DNA of 35,179 nucleotides from an uncultured Alphaproteobacteria bacterium (GCA_902601865.1 CACKOX010000013.1:1-35179); one strand, 5' to 3'; counted from the first letter of the stretch, positions 22,631 to 35,179 are shown. Numbers and translations are program-made. Notes: generated by a model from the letters alone, not told the origin.

Positions 22631-23740
22631 ATGGATTTTAGAGTTAGTCGAGAGGCTTTTTTAAGAGTTTTAACTCATGTCAGTTCAATTGTTGACAGTA
22701 GATCGACTATTCCCATTTTATCCAATATTTATATTAAATGTGACAACAACCAAATTGAAATAAGATCGACAGATATGGACATCTCTATTCGAGAGTTTGT
22801 TTCAACTGACTCTTCAAAAAATGGTGAAGCAACGGTTAACTCAAGAATACTTACTGATATAATTCGTAAAACAAAAAAAAACTCTATTGTAAAATGTAAA
22901 TTAGAGGGAAACAGATTAATAATAAATTCTGATAACTCTGTTTTCGAATTAAACGCATTAACGGCAGACGAGTTCCCAAAGTTTGTACCGTTAGACCCAA
23001 CAAACTCTTTCGAGCTATCTATACCTCAGATTAAAAGACTCTTTAACAAAACAAAATTTGCAATATCTGCCGAAGAGACAAGATATTATCTCAATGGTAT
23101 TTACTTTCATACTATCACCAATGGAGCAAATTCTACCTTAAGATGTGTTGCTACTGACGGTCATAGATTAGCTAAGACGGAGTTAGATCTAGCAAATGTA
23201 ATTAACATATCAGGCATTATTCTCCCAAGAAAATTTATACTTCAGTTAGACCGTATGTTAGGGGACTTTGAAGGTAAGGTAAAAATAATATGCACAGATA
23301 CTCAGGTAAGCTTAGAAGCAGATAACTTCATAATAATAAGTAAGCTTATCGATGGAACTTTCCCAGATTACGAAAAAGTAATACCTGTATCTAATGACAA
23401 ATTACTACAAGTTGAAGCGGAACCTTTTTTTAATGCTATTGATAGAGTCTCGACTGTAAATCAAGACAAAACACCCACAGTTAAATTACAATTTGAAAAT
23501 AATAGTATTAAGATTATGGCTACAAGCACAGACAGCAACAAAGGAGACGAAGAGGTTGCAGCAAACTATGCTGCTGAGGGTTTAGAAATACTTTTTAATT
23601 CAAAATATATTTTGGATTTACAAGATGTGATTGAAGGAGATACTATGATCTTAGAGTTACTTAACCAATCATCACCAGTCATAGTAAAGGACCCTAAAGA
23701 CTCAACAAGTTTATATATTTTAATGCCAATGAGAATTTAA
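22631..23740 (+). CDS. dnaN: DNA polymerase III sliding clamp (beta subunit)
   Basis: 369 residues, three-repeat ring-clamp protein. Typical segments: L-x-x-V-x-x-x-V-D-S-R-S-T-I-P-I-L-S-N near the start, L-x-x-I-x-R-K-T-K around 72-80, E-T-R-Y-Y-L-N-G-I-Y at ~150-159, C-V-A-T-D-G-H-R-L-A at ~171-180, and the C-terminal segment ending SLYILMPMRI, where P-M-R form part of the protein-binding pocket. ATG is directly after the dnaA TAA with no spacer, so translational coupling is likely. Confidence 0.97.
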   Translation: MDFRVSREAFLRVLTHVSSIVDSRSTIPILSNIYIKCDNNQIEIRSTDMDISIREFVSTDSSKNGEATVNSRILTDIIRKTKKNSIVKCKLEGNRLIINSDNSVFELNALTADEFPKFVPLDPTNSFELSIPQIKRLFNKTKFAISAEETRYYLNGIYFHTITNGANSTLRCVATDGHRLAKTELDLANVINISGIILPRKFILQLDRMLGDFEGKVKIICTDTQVSLEADNFIIISKLIDGTFPDYEKVIPVSNDKLLQVEAEPFFNAIDRVSTVNQDKTPTVKLQFENNSIKIMATSTDSNKGDEEVAANYAAEGLEILFNSKYILDLQDVIEGDTMILELLNQSSPVIVKDPKDSTSLYILMPMRI

Positions 23741-27276
<3,536 letters not shown>

Positions 27277-28521
27277 TTGGATAATCAAAAAAACTCTCTT
27301 TTCGTCAATTCCTCTGATTTTCTAATTATACGAGCTATTGCTTTTGGCGGTCAGGCCGCTACTTTATCAATTACACAGTATTTTTTCGAGATTTCAAAAA
27401 TTGTTGCAACTGCTTCATGGATTATAGCCTTTGTCTTGATGGCTAGCATTATCTTAGGTTTTTACTTAAACAAAGGTGATAAAATTATTTCAGAAAAACA
27501 AGTCTTCATATTTTTATGTTTTGATATCATTCAAATTTCGAGTTTAATTGCTTTGAACGGGGGATACACTAATCCATTTATATTTATCATCTTAGCTCCT
27601 ATTGCTATTGCAGCATCATACCTAGCGATAGAAAGAATAATTATTATTTTAAGTTTGGCGTTAGTTTGCTTTGCCTTAATATTTAATTTCTTTATTGCTC
27701 TTCCTCCATCCGTTCATCCCAATATTAATTTTACATATAGTCTAGCTATCATGATCTCTCTTTTTATAAGCAGTATATTTTTAGTTTTTTATCTTTATTA
27801 CTTTTCTCTAAACTACAAAAGCACGCAAAAAGCATATGAATTGGCAAGCAAGCAACTTCAAAATGAAAAAGAACTTTTAAAAGTAGGTGGGCTAGCAGCA
27901 GCAGCTGTTCATGAACTAGGGACACCATTGAATACAATAAACCTAATTGTCGGAGACTTTAATCAAGATAAAAAACTAAAAGATGATTATGGAAAAGATA
28001 TTAAAACGTTATTGTTAGAATTAGATAGATGTAAGGCAATACTTAAAGAACTTTCAACTAATCCTGAGTCTGCAGAACTCTCCTCTGAAATAACTAATAT
28101 GTCATTAGATGCATATGCACAATCTTTGTGCGAACAATTCTCAAATAATTATCGTGCAATAAATTTAGATTATAGATCGGATGAAAATTCTAAAAATATT
28201 AATATTAAAATTACACCTGAGCTTAATATCGCTATGAATAATATAATCAAAAATGCAATTAGTTTTGCGTATAAAGAAATATTAATAATTTCAGAAACTT
28301 CAACAAATACATATTCTATCAAAATCCGTGATGACGGCCCAGGTTTTGATAAAAAGTTTATAGCTAATTTTGGAAAACCATTCTATTCTAGCAGGCCTGA
28401 AAAAGGGGTAAATATGGGCCTTGGGTTATTCATAACAAAACAAATGATTGAAAATCTAAATGGTGAAATATCAGTACAAAGTAATAATGGAGCAGAAGTA
28501 ACTTTAACATGGCAGATTTAG
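27277..28521 (+). CDS. regB: Redox-sensing histidine kinase of the RegB/PrrB/ActS family
   Basis: 414 residues. About six membrane spans in residues 15-180, including the redox/quinone-sensing box GGYTNPF (95-101), diagnostic of RegB. H-box with phospho-acceptor H212 in AAAAVHELGTPLNTI; the regulatory cysteine of the family is C252 in LDRCKAIL; then N-box (MNNIIKNAI), G boxes DDGPGF and GLGLFITK. RegB phosphorylates RegA under reducing conditions and controls respiration, carbon and nitrogen metabolism in other alphaproteobacteria. TTG start directly after the gyrB stop; the ATG of regA lies inside its 3' end, so the kinase and regulator are co-translated. Confidence 0.93.
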   Translation: MDNQKNSLFVNSSDFLIIRAIAFGGQAATLSITQYFFEISKIVATASWIIAFVLMASIILGFYLNKGDKIISEKQVFIFLCFDIIQISSLIALNGGYTNPFIFIILAPIAIAASYLAIERIIIILSLALVCFALIFNFFIALPPSVHPNINFTYSLAIMISLFISSIFLVFYLYYFSLNYKSTQKAYELASKQLQNEKELLKVGGLAAAAVHELGTPLNTINLIVGDFNQDKKLKDDYGKDIKTLLLELDRCKAILKELSTNPESAELSSEITNMSLDAYAQSLCEQFSNNYRAINLDYRSDENSKNINIKITPELNIAMNNIIKNAISFAYKEILIISETSTNTYSIKIRDDGPGFDKKFIANFGKPFYSSRPEKGVNMGLGLFITKQMIENLNGEISVQSNNGAEVTLTWQI

Positions 28522-29069
28522 AACAAAACGCAGTAACAAAAGACAAAACACTTTTTATTATTGAGGACGATAAGCCCTTTCGAGAGCGATTAACCACTTC
28601 TTTTCAACGAAAAGATTTCACAGTAACAGCAGCTGCGTCTAAAAAAGAGGCATTAGACCTTTTATCAGGCAATAACTTTAATTACGCCATAGTTGACCTA
28701 CGCTTAGGAGACGGCTCTGGACTCGATGTTATTAAGGTAATAAAAGAGCAAAACCCAGAGTGTCGGACCGTTATGTTAACTAGTTACGGCAACATAGCTA
28801 CAGCAGTGTCATCTGTAAAATTAGGCGCTGATGATTATTTAACAAAACCAGCTAATATTGATGATATTGAAAAGTCACTAATGTCCTCCACAGCTACATC
28901 TCTGCCCCCACCTCCTGAAAATCCAATGTCCGCTGATAGAATTAGATGGGAACATATACAAAGAGTTTTTACTCAGTGTAACCGTAATGTTTCTGAAACA
29001 GCAAGACGATTAAAAATGCATCGAAGAACTCTTCAAAGAATTCTAAATAAGCACGCCCCTAAAGAATAG
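28509..29069 (+). CDS. regA: Redox response regulator of the RegA/PrrA/ActR family
   Basis: 186 residues. Receiver domain with acidic pocket EDD (19-21), phospho-acceptor D63 (IVDLRLGDGSGL), T/S at MLTSYG and K at TKP; a proline linker (LPPPPENPMSADR), hallmark of this family; then a Fis-type helix-turn-helix of about 45 residues ending ETARRLKMHRRTLQRIL. The near-invariant DNA-binding part allows a secure family call. ATG starts 13 bases before the end of regB. Predicted targets (oxidases, electron transport) are inferred from studied relatives. Confidence 0.95.
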   Translation: MADLEQNAVTKDKTLFIIEDDKPFRERLTTSFQRKDFTVTAAASKKEALDLLSGNNFNYAIVDLRLGDGSGLDVIKVIKEQNPECRTVMLTSYGNIATAVSSVKLGADDYLTKPANIDDIEKSLMSSTATSLPPPPENPMSADRIRWEHIQRVFTQCNRNVSETARRLKMHRRTLQRILNKHAPKE

Positions 29070-29101
29070 TATATACCTGCAATCTTTGTTATTCTGCCTA
29101 G

Positions 29102-31780
29102 ATGTCTGAGTCACGATTAATTCTTGTAGATGGCTCAGGATATATTTTCCGAGCCTATTACGCCTTACCTCCAATGAATAATTCTAAAGGCATACCTACC
29201 AATGCTGTTTATGGATTTTGTAATATGATGCTTAGACTAATTGAAGAACACCCCAGTGACAAAATACTAATAATACTTGATGCCGGTAAGAATACTTTTC
29301 GAAACACTTTATTTCCTGATTACAAAGCGAACCGCGGAGAGGCACCTGAGGATTTAATACCCCAATTTAGTATCATTCGCGAAGCTATTGAAGCTTTTGG
29401 ACTCGACGTCATTGAAAAAAAAGATTTTGAGGCCGATGACGTTATTGCAAGCTATGTTAAATATGGAGAGAATAATAAAATACCCACTACTGTATTTAGT
29501 TCTGACAAAGATCTTTTTCAATTGTTATCGGCGAACAATCGCATCATGGACCCAATGAAAAATGTTGAGATTGATGAAGCAAAAGTAATGGAAAAATTTG
29601 GAGTTGGCCCAGATAGAATTACAGATGTTCAAGCTTTAATAGGAGACAGTGTTGATAATATACCGGGGGTTCCAGGAATAGGTCCTAAAACAGCTGCTAA
29701 ATTAATTAATGAATTCGGTACTTTTGAGGAGCTTTTGCTAAAAAAAGATCAAATTTCAAATGTTAGAATAAAAAACCTTATTACTGATCATGAGGAGTCT
29801 GCAAAAATTAGTCATAAGCTTGTCATTTTAAAAAACGATCTTGAGTTACCCATTAAAATAGAAAAGTTAAAACAATTTGATGACTCCACAAAGTTGAATG
29901 ACTTCTTCAAAAAGTACGAATTTAAATCCCTTATAAGAACTAGTGCCAATGAAACAAAACCTCATGCATCAAAAAAAAATATAGATTTTAAATCATTAAC
30001 TAAAACAAAAGAAATAATAGAATATCTCAATTCTCTTAAATCTGAAAAAATATTGGCTGTGGATTTAGAAACTGACAGTTTAGACGTAAATACTGCAAAT
30101 ATTATTGGAGTATCTTTATCGAATGCCGACCAAGCTTATTACTTACCGTTTAAATCCCCGGAAAATGAATTATCCAAGAAAGATCAAGAAAGTGTGCTCA
30201 AAAACCTTAGTGAACTGTGTGGAGATGAATCCATATTAAAATTATTTCACAATGCAAAATATGACTCTGTAATATTAAAACGTTTTGGTGTGAACACTGT
30301 CTCTTTCCAAGATACATTGCTTATGTCTTTTTTTGTGAACAATGGTTTAACAAAACATAACTTAGAGGATTTGTATTATTACTATTTTGGAGAAGAAAAA
30401 GAAAAGTTCAAAGATGTTATAAAAAATGAGTCCAAGAGAAAATACAAAGATTTTTCTGAAGTGCCATTAGAAGCTGCTACAAATTATGCTGCTCATGATG
30501 CATATGCCACTTTCAAATTATATGAAACTCTTAATGAGCAGATAGCTGAGTCCTTAGATAGTTGGATTTATTATGATATTGATAAAAAACTAAGTTTGGT
30601 TCTTCAAGAAGTAGAGAGTACTGGTTGTAAAATTGATTTAAAATTTTTAAATAAACTAGAAAAAGATCTCAACAAAGAGATCGATAAAATTGAACAAAAA
30701 ATATTTAAGATTGCTGGTGAAGAATTCAATATTGGATCACCAAAACAATTAACTGAAATTTTCAAGAAATTAGACATTAAAGTCACAAAGAAGACTAAGG
30801 CAGGAGACTTTCAAACAAATGTGAAAGTATTAGAGCAGTTAGAGTCCGAAGGTGTTGAAATAGCCTCACATATTTTGCAATGGAGGCAATACTCTAAGCT
30901 TGTGTCTACCTACACCTCATCATTAGCTGACCACGCAGATAAAAAAGACAGGGTTCATAGCACATTTAATATTGCCGCAACCATAACAGGACGACTAAGT
31001 TCATCTGAACCTAATCTTCAAAACATCCCTATCAGAACTGAAATTGGAAAAAAGATAAGGACAGCCTTTATAGCTGAAAAAGAGCATGAGCTTTATAGTT
31101 TTGACTACTCACAAATTGAACTTAGAGTTTTATGTGAGGCGTGTGAAGACCCAAATTTATTGAAAGCTTTCCAAGAAGATCAGGACATTCATGAAAGTAC
31201 GGGCCAATTAGTTTTTAATAAAAAAATAATTAACGATAATGACAGAAGGATGGCTAAGATTATTAATTTTGGAATAATCTATGGAATTAGCCAATATGGT
31301 TTAGCTAAACAGTTAGGTGTTAGCAATGCTGAAGCTAAGCTTTTCATAGATAACTATTTTAAAAAATTTCCAAATATTAATGACTTTATGAAAGCAACCA
31401 CCGAAAAAGCAAAAAAACTAGGCTACGTTGAAAACCTATTTGGAAGAAAGTCTCACATTAAAGACATCAATGCTAAAAACTTTATGCTCCGATCTTTTGC
31501 AGAAAGACAAGCTATCAATGCACCTATTCAAGGCACAGCATCTGAGTTAATAAAAATTGCAATGTTGGATATTCATAACTATTTAGAGAAAAATAAATGT
31601 AAATCTAAAATGACATCTCAAGTTCATGATGAGCTTTTATTTGAAATTTATAAAAAAGAAAAAGATATCATTCCAGAAATAGCTAAGTTGATGGAAACAT
31701 CACATCAAAAATATAAGTCATTTAAAACACCTATAAAAGTTGACTTTGGTGGTGGATTAAATTGGGGTGAAGCTCATTAG
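29102..31780 (+). CDS. polA: DNA polymerase I
   Basis: 892 residues with three functional parts: 5'-3' exonuclease (about 1-290; FRNTLFPDYKANR, SSDKDLFQL, GDSVDNIPGVPGIGPKTA), 3'-5' exonuclease (about 300-480; Exo I DLETDSLD, Exo II HNAKYDS, Exo III Y-x3-D at YAAHDAYAT, so proofreading residues are intact), and polymerase (from about 500; motif A DYSQIELR, motif B RRMAKIINFGIIYG, motif C QVHDELL). It fills gaps and removes RNA primers. ATG at 29102, 32 bases after regA. Its TAG overlaps the stop codon of the convergent glutaredoxin gene by three bases. Confidence 0.97.
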   Translation: MSESRLILVDGSGYIFRAYYALPPMNNSKGIPTNAVYGFCNMMLRLIEEHPSDKILIILDAGKNTFRNTLFPDYKANRGEAPEDLIPQFSIIREAIEAFGLDVIEKKDFEADDVIASYVKYGENNKIPTTVFSSDKDLFQLLSANNRIMDPMKNVEIDEAKVMEKFGVGPDRITDVQALIGDSVDNIPGVPGIGPKTAAKLINEFGTFEELLLKKDQISNVRIKNLITDHEESAKISHKLVILKNDLELPIKIEKLKQFDDSTKLNDFFKKYEFKSLIRTSANETKPHASKKNIDFKSLTKTKEIIEYLNSLKSEKILAVDLETDSLDVNTANIIGVSLSNADQAYYLPFKSPENELSKKDQESVLKNLSELCGDESILKLFHNAKYDSVILKRFGVNTVSFQDTLLMSFFVNNGLTKHNLEDLYYYYFGEEKEKFKDVIKNESKRKYKDFSEVPLEAATNYAAHDAYATFKLYETLNEQIAESLDSWIYYDIDKKLSLVLQEVESTGCKIDLKFLNKLEKDLNKEIDKIEQKIFKIAGEEFNIGSPKQLTEIFKKLDIKVTKKTKAGDFQTNVKVLEQLESEGVEIASHILQWRQYSKLVSTYTSSLADHADKKDRVHSTFNIAATITGRLSSSEPNLQNIPIRTEIGKKIRTAFIAEKEHELYSFDYSQIELRVLCEACEDPNLLKAFQEDQDIHESTGQLVFNKKIINDNDRRMAKIINFGIIYGISQYGLAKQLGVSNAEAKLFIDNYFKKFPNINDFMKATTEKAKKLGYVENLFGRKSHIKDINAKNFMLRSFAERQAINAPIQGTASELIKIAMLDIHNYLEKNKCKSKMTSQVHDELLFEIYKKEKDIIPEIAKLMETSHQKYKSFKTPIKVDFGGGLNWGEAH

Positions 31781-32016
31781 AAATCATCATCAGGCTTGTT
31801 AAAGGCCATCCATCTTTCTAATTCATGGTATCCGCCAATTTTTTCACCATTGATAATTATTTGTGGGAAAGTCTTAGCAGTTGGAAATATTTCGAAAAAT
31901 TGTTCTCTACTATAATCTTGATTTAACATCAATATTTCTGGGTCATGAGTTGCCAAGGCTGACTTAGCCATAGTACAAAAAACACAATTATCTTTGCTAT
32001 ATATCTTTACTTCCAC
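31777..32016 (-). CDS. Glutaredoxin linked to ribonucleotide reductase
   Basis: 79 residues with the redox pair C11-V-F-C14, the cis-proline segment TFPQIIING (about 47-57) and GGYHEL, which binds glutathione in glutaredoxins. It is the right size for a class I dithiol glutaredoxin (GrxC/NrdH-like). It lies immediately after nrdB, with the nrdB TAG next to its ATG, so it is very likely the electron donor that re-reduces the NrdA C-terminal cysteines. Its TAA and the polA TAG overlap on opposite strands. Confidence 0.9.
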   Translation of the reverse strand: MEVKIYSKDNCVFCTMAKSALATHDPEILMLNQDYSREQFFEIFPTAKTFPQIIINGEKIGGYHELERWMAFNKPDDDF

Positions 32017-33006
32017 TTAGAAAGACTCATCAAATGACAAGGAGCGATCTGTTGGGCGTTGATATTCAGAAACTCTTTTTTCAAAAAAGTTAGTCACATT
32101 TTGAACATCCAGAGCTCTCATAAAGTCAAATGGATTTTCTGTATTAAACACTCTATCAAATCCAAAAAGATCAGCTATACGATCTGATACAGCTTCGATA
32201 TACATACACATCATCTCTTTGTTCATGCCAATAAGATCAACGGGTAGCGCGTCGGTGACAAATTCTTTTTCAAATTCAACTGCTTCTCTAACAATTTCCT
32301 CAAACTCTGATTGAGTCACAGCACCTGGTATTAAATCCATTGATTTAATATCTTCATCTGACAATGTTCCCTTATTAAACTTTTCACTTAATGTTTTAAA
32401 CATTAAAGCAGAGAAACTAAAATGCATTCCTTCATCTCTTGCAATCCAATCATTAGAAAGTGCTAGACCTGGAAGCAGACCTCTTTTTCTAAAGTAATAA
32501 ATGGCACAAAAAGATCCTGCAAAAAATAACCCCTCAACCAACCCAAAAGCTATTAAACGCATAAGTAAATTTTGATTTCCATTAAGCCATTTTGAAACCC
32601 ACTGTGCTTTTTTATTAATACAGGGAACATTTTGAATTGCAGAGAACAACTTATCTTTTTCTGATGGGTCCTCGACGTAGGCTTCTATTTGTAAACCATA
32701 CATTTCAGCATGAATAGATTCATTTAGCATCTGCATAGTAATAAATAATCGAGACTCAGGAATTAAAATTTCATTATAAAATCTTGATGCTAGATTCTCG
32801 TTTATCATTGCCTCCGAATTAGCAAAAAACGCAAGCACATGTTTAATAAAGTGTATTTCTCCCTCGCCAAGTGTCTTTAGATCTCTTAAATCATCTTGGA
32901 GTGAAACTTCTTCGGGCGTCCAAAACGCTTGTACATGTTGTTTATAACGATCGAAAATTTCTTGATGTTGAATAGGGAAAATTGATTTGCATCCTTTAGA
33001 TATCAT
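32017..33006 (-). CDS. nrdB: Ribonucleoside-diphosphate reductase beta subunit (NrdB, class I)
   Basis: 329 residues, the metal-cofactor subunit. By spacing with E. coli and eukaryotic R2, metal ligands are E65, E96, H99, E158, E192 and H195, and the radical tyrosine is Y103 (NESIHAEMYG). The first ligand, usually Asp (FFAASDG), is Glu here (FFANSEA). The C terminus ends in S-F-D-E-S-F, the kind of tail that docks onto NrdA. The sequence style (FWTPEEV, HAEMY, RDEGMH) is that of the eukaryote-like class Ia branch. ATG at 33006 has AAGGAG six bases before it. Expressed with nrdA and the glutaredoxin. Confidence 0.95.
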   Translation of the reverse strand: MISKGCKSIFPIQHQEIFDRYKQHVQAFWTPEEVSLQDDLRDLKTLGEGEIHFIKHVLAFFANSEAMINENLASRFYNEILIPESRLFITMQMLNESIHAEMYGLQIEAYVEDPSEKDKLFSAIQNVPCINKKAQWVSKWLNGNQNLLMRLIAFGLVEGLFFAGSFCAIYYFRKRGLLPGLALSNDWIARDEGMHFSFSALMFKTLSEKFNKGTLSDEDIKSMDLIPGAVTQSEFEEIVREAVEFEKEFVTDALPVDLIGMNKEMMCMYIEAVSDRIADLFGFDRVFNTENPFDFMRALDVQNVTNFFEKRVSEYQRPTDRSLSFDESF

Positions 33007-33012
33007 GACTTG

Positions 33013-33018
33013 CTCCTT
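33013..33018 (-). promoter_or_regulatory. Shine-Dalgarno of nrdB
   Basis: On the minus strand AAGGAG is followed by six bases and ATG 33006. It lies in the 33-base nrdA-nrdB gap and is among the strongest ribosome binding sites in the window, suggesting NrdB is translated independently of NrdA at a high rate. Confidence 0.85.
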
Positions 33019-33039
33019 AAAATAAATTGATAAAACATC

Positions 33040-35179
33040 TTACGCACTACATGTTACGCAATCTTCTGGTTCATTAGATTGCGCCTCTTTCACATAAGAC
33101 TCTTTTGCTTTCTTTTCAGAGGACACGGTTACTTTAACTGCGTCTACAGCTGACCGGCTTCTCAGGTAATACATGCCTGTTTTCAAGCCTTTTTTCCATG
33201 CATACATATGCATAGAGTTCACTTTTCCAAAAGTAGGGGTTGCTAACCATAAGTTCATGGATTGGGTTTGATCGATAAATGGCGCTCTGTCCGCTGCCAT
33301 ATCAATAACTGTTTTTTGAGATGTTTCCCAAACAGTTTTGTAAACATCTTTTAGGTCTTCGGGAAATCCCTCAATATTCTGAACAGAGCCATTTTCTAAT
33401 ATAATTTGATCGCGTAATTCTTTACTCCAAAGGTCCCTTTTCATCAATTCTTTTACAAGGTGACGATTTACTAATAAAAATTCACCAGAGAGAGTTTGTC
33501 GTTTATAAATATTTGATGTTTGCACTTGGAAAGTTTCTGTATTCCCCAAGATGATACCAGTTGAAGCTGTAGGCATACATGCTGTTGTCAAGGAATTGCG
33601 TACACCGTGTTTTTGAATCTTCTCCATTAGGCCTTTCCAGTCCCACATACTTGATGGTTTAACGCCCCACAGATCAAATTGAAATTGTCCCTCAGAAAGA
33701 GGTGAGCCCTTAAAAGTAGAATAGGGCCCTTTGTCAGTTGCAAGCTCCATTGATGCCTCTAAGGCACCAAAGTAAACTGTTTCAAATATTTGTTTATTAA
33801 TAATTTGTGCTTGAACAGAGTCATATGCAATATTCATTTTGAAATAAACATCAGCCAGACCTTGGATGCCAAGGCCAATTGGTCGATGACGACTATTCGA
33901 GTTCTCTGTCTTATCTGTAGGATAAAAGTTTATATCTATGACCTGATCTAAGTTTTTTGTAGCTAGTTTTGCAACTTGGTATAAGTTTTGGTAATCGAAT
34001 TTACTTTCATCTGTGACAAACTTTGGTAATGCGATTGACGCTAGATTACAAACAGCTGTTTCATCTTTTTCAGAGTATTCAACAATTTCAGCACATAGGT
34101 TAGATGATTTAATTACACCAATATTCTTTTGGTTAGATTTTTCATTTACAGCATCTTTGTAAAGCATATACGGTTGACCAGTTTCAATTTGTGCTTCAAT
34201 GATCTTTGACATCAAGGCTCTTGCCTTAATTCTTTTAAGATCAGGCATTTCATTTTCGTATTTAGTGTATAGTTCTACAAATTCTTTCCCATAAGTATCA
34301 GACAATCCAGGACATTCATGTTCACTCATTAATGTCCAATCAGCATCCTCTTCAACTCTTTCCATAAATAAATCTGGTATCCAAAGAGCATAAAATAAAT
34401 CTCTAGCTCTGAATTCTTCAGCACCTGTGTTTTTTCTAAGCTCTAAAAATGACTCAATATCAGCATGCCATGGCTCTAAATAGACTGCAAATGAGCCCTT
34501 TCTCTTGCCACCACCTTGGTCAACAGATCTTGCAGTTTCATTAAAAATTTTAAGAAATGGAATTAGTCCATTCGACTTGCCATTTGTTGATTTAATACGA
34601 CTTCCACCACCTCTAATATTATGGGCATGAAGGCCGATACCACCTGCAGTTTTAGAAATTAAAGCACAGTCTTTTACTGTATTAAAAATTCCTTCAATAG
34701 AGTCATCTTCCATTCCAATCAAAAAACAAGATGATAGCTGTTGCATTTTTAAACCACTATTGAAAAGAGTGGGCGTTGCATGTGTATAGAAACCTTGAGA
34801 TAAACTATCATAGGTTTTTTTAACCTGATAAAAATCGAACTTATCTCCTGATACACATAGAGCAACTCTCATCCACAAATCCTGAGGTCTTTCTGCAGTT
34901 TTATTATTTGACTGGAGGAGATATGCTCTAAATAAAGTGGTTAGTGCAAAATAATCAAAATAATAATCTCTATCGTAGTCAATAATTTTTTCTATTTCTT
35001 CTGCATTTGCTTTTACTTTTTCATAATATTCATCACGTAGTAATCCATCTTCATAAAGATTTTTAGTTGCAATAATAAAGCCTGGTGTTTCTTTATGAAG
35101 AGCATTAGCTTTAATTCTGCCTGCTAAATAAGAGTAATCAGGATGCTCAACTGTTAGTGCAGCAGCTGTTTCTGCCAAG
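33040..35179 (-). CDS. nrdA: Ribonucleoside-diphosphate reductase alpha subunit (NrdA), 5' end outside the window
   Basis: 713 codons are visible; the frame is open through the window edge, and the TTG at the edge is an internal Leu codon, so the gene is partial. Visible: HPDYSYLAGRI after the (missing) ATP-cone, the first active-site Cys in LSSCFLIGMEDD, the catalytic NLCAEIVEY (Asn, Cys, Glu) and its partner Cys in TAVCNLASIALP, the radical-transfer Tyr pair in TGMYYLRSR, and a C-terminal C-V-T-C-S-A redox tail. It reduces ribonucleoside diphosphates. Like NrdB it is of the eukaryote-like branch. Order nrdA-nrdB-glutaredoxin on the minus strand. Confidence 0.96.
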   Translation of the reverse strand, partial: LAETAAALTVEHPDYSYLAGRIKANALHKETPGFIIATKNLYEDGLLRDEYYEKVKANAEEIEKIIDYDRDYYFDYFALTTLFRAYLLQSNNKTAERPQDLWMRVALCVSGDKFDFYQVKKTYDSLSQGFYTHATPTLFNSGLKMQQLSSCFLIGMEDDSIEGIFNTVKDCALISKTAGGIGLHAHNIRGGGSRIKSTNGKSNGLIPFLKIFNETARSVDQGGGKRKGSFAVYLEPWHADIESFLELRKNTGAEEFRARDLFYALWIPDLFMERVEEDADWTLMSEHECPGLSDTYGKEFVELYTKYENEMPDLKRIKARALMSKIIEAQIETGQPYMLYKDAVNEKSNQKNIGVIKSSNLCAEIVEYSEKDETAVCNLASIALPKFVTDESKFDYQNLYQVAKLATKNLDQVIDINFYPTDKTENSNSRHRPIGLGIQGLADVYFKMNIAYDSVQAQIINKQIFETVYFGALEASMELATDKGPYSTFKGSPLSEGQFQFDLWGVKPSSMWDWKGLMEKIQKHGVRNSLTTACMPTASTGIILGNTETFQVQTSNIYKRQTLSGEFLLVNRHLVKELMKRDLWSKELRDQIILENGSVQNIEGFPEDLKDVYKTVWETSQKTVIDMAADRAPFIDQTQSMNLWLATPTFGKVNSMHMYAWKKGLKTGMYYLRSRSAVDAVKVTVSSEKKAKESYVKEAQSNEPEDCVTCSA

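Overview
The window is an AT-rich, tightly packed stretch of chromosome from an alphaproteobacterium, most likely a streamlined free-living (SAR11/HIMB59-like marine) lineage. The class assignment rests on gene order (rimI-miaB-phoH-ybeY-corC-lnt-trmB, then nusA-infB-rbfA-truB-rpsO-pnp; ubiE divergent from mutM, followed by rpsT-dnaA), on the fabA-fabB-fabI cluster, and on a RegB/RegA redox two-component pair with its diagnostic motifs. Genes overlap or abut, many start with TTG or GTG immediately after the previous stop codon, and there are no mobile elements, CRISPR arrays, tRNAs or rRNAs. The genus-level placement is inference.

Layout. 1-5825 (+): 3' end of rimI, then miaB, phoH, ybeY, corC/hlyC, lnt and trmB, closed by a clear rho-independent terminator. 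5840-12868 (+): transcription/translation operon nusA-infB-rbfA-truB-rpsO-pnp, with rimP and ylxR missing from their usual places, a possible S15 leader hairpin before rpsO and a strong hairpin after pnp. 12979-14148 (+): a DEAD-box RNA helicase with a DETD motif II. 14222-20013 (-): one long compact gene string, read right to left: ubiE, coaC, coaB, dut, a ThiF/MoeB-family gene, fabA, fabB, fabI and two previously uncalled tiny entericidin-like lipoproteins. 20012-31780 (+): mutM, rpsT, dnaA, dnaN, recF, gyrB, regB, regA, polA. 31777-35179 (-): nrdA (5' end outside the window), nrdB and a glutaredoxin, i.e. a class I ribonucleotide reductase with its likely reductant.

How it fits together: the left half serves tRNA/rRNA modification, ribosome maturation and RNA turnover; the middle serves ubiquinone/menaquinone methylation, coenzyme A synthesis, dUTP removal and unsaturated fatty acid synthesis; the right half serves replication initiation, the sliding clamp, gap repair, supercoiling, DNA repair and dNTP supply, with redox-responsive RegBA in between.

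The window is mostly core genes. The most notable points are: a MutM/Fpg that has lost all four zinc-finger cysteines but keeps the finger arginine; mutM and ubiE start codons sharing one CATG palindrome; a coaBC gene divided by one in-frame TAA exactly between its two enzyme domains; two overlapping micro-lipoprotein genes translationally coupled to fabI; and a NrdB with Glu at the usual Asp metal ligand. I found no evidence of an undescribed defence or mobile system.
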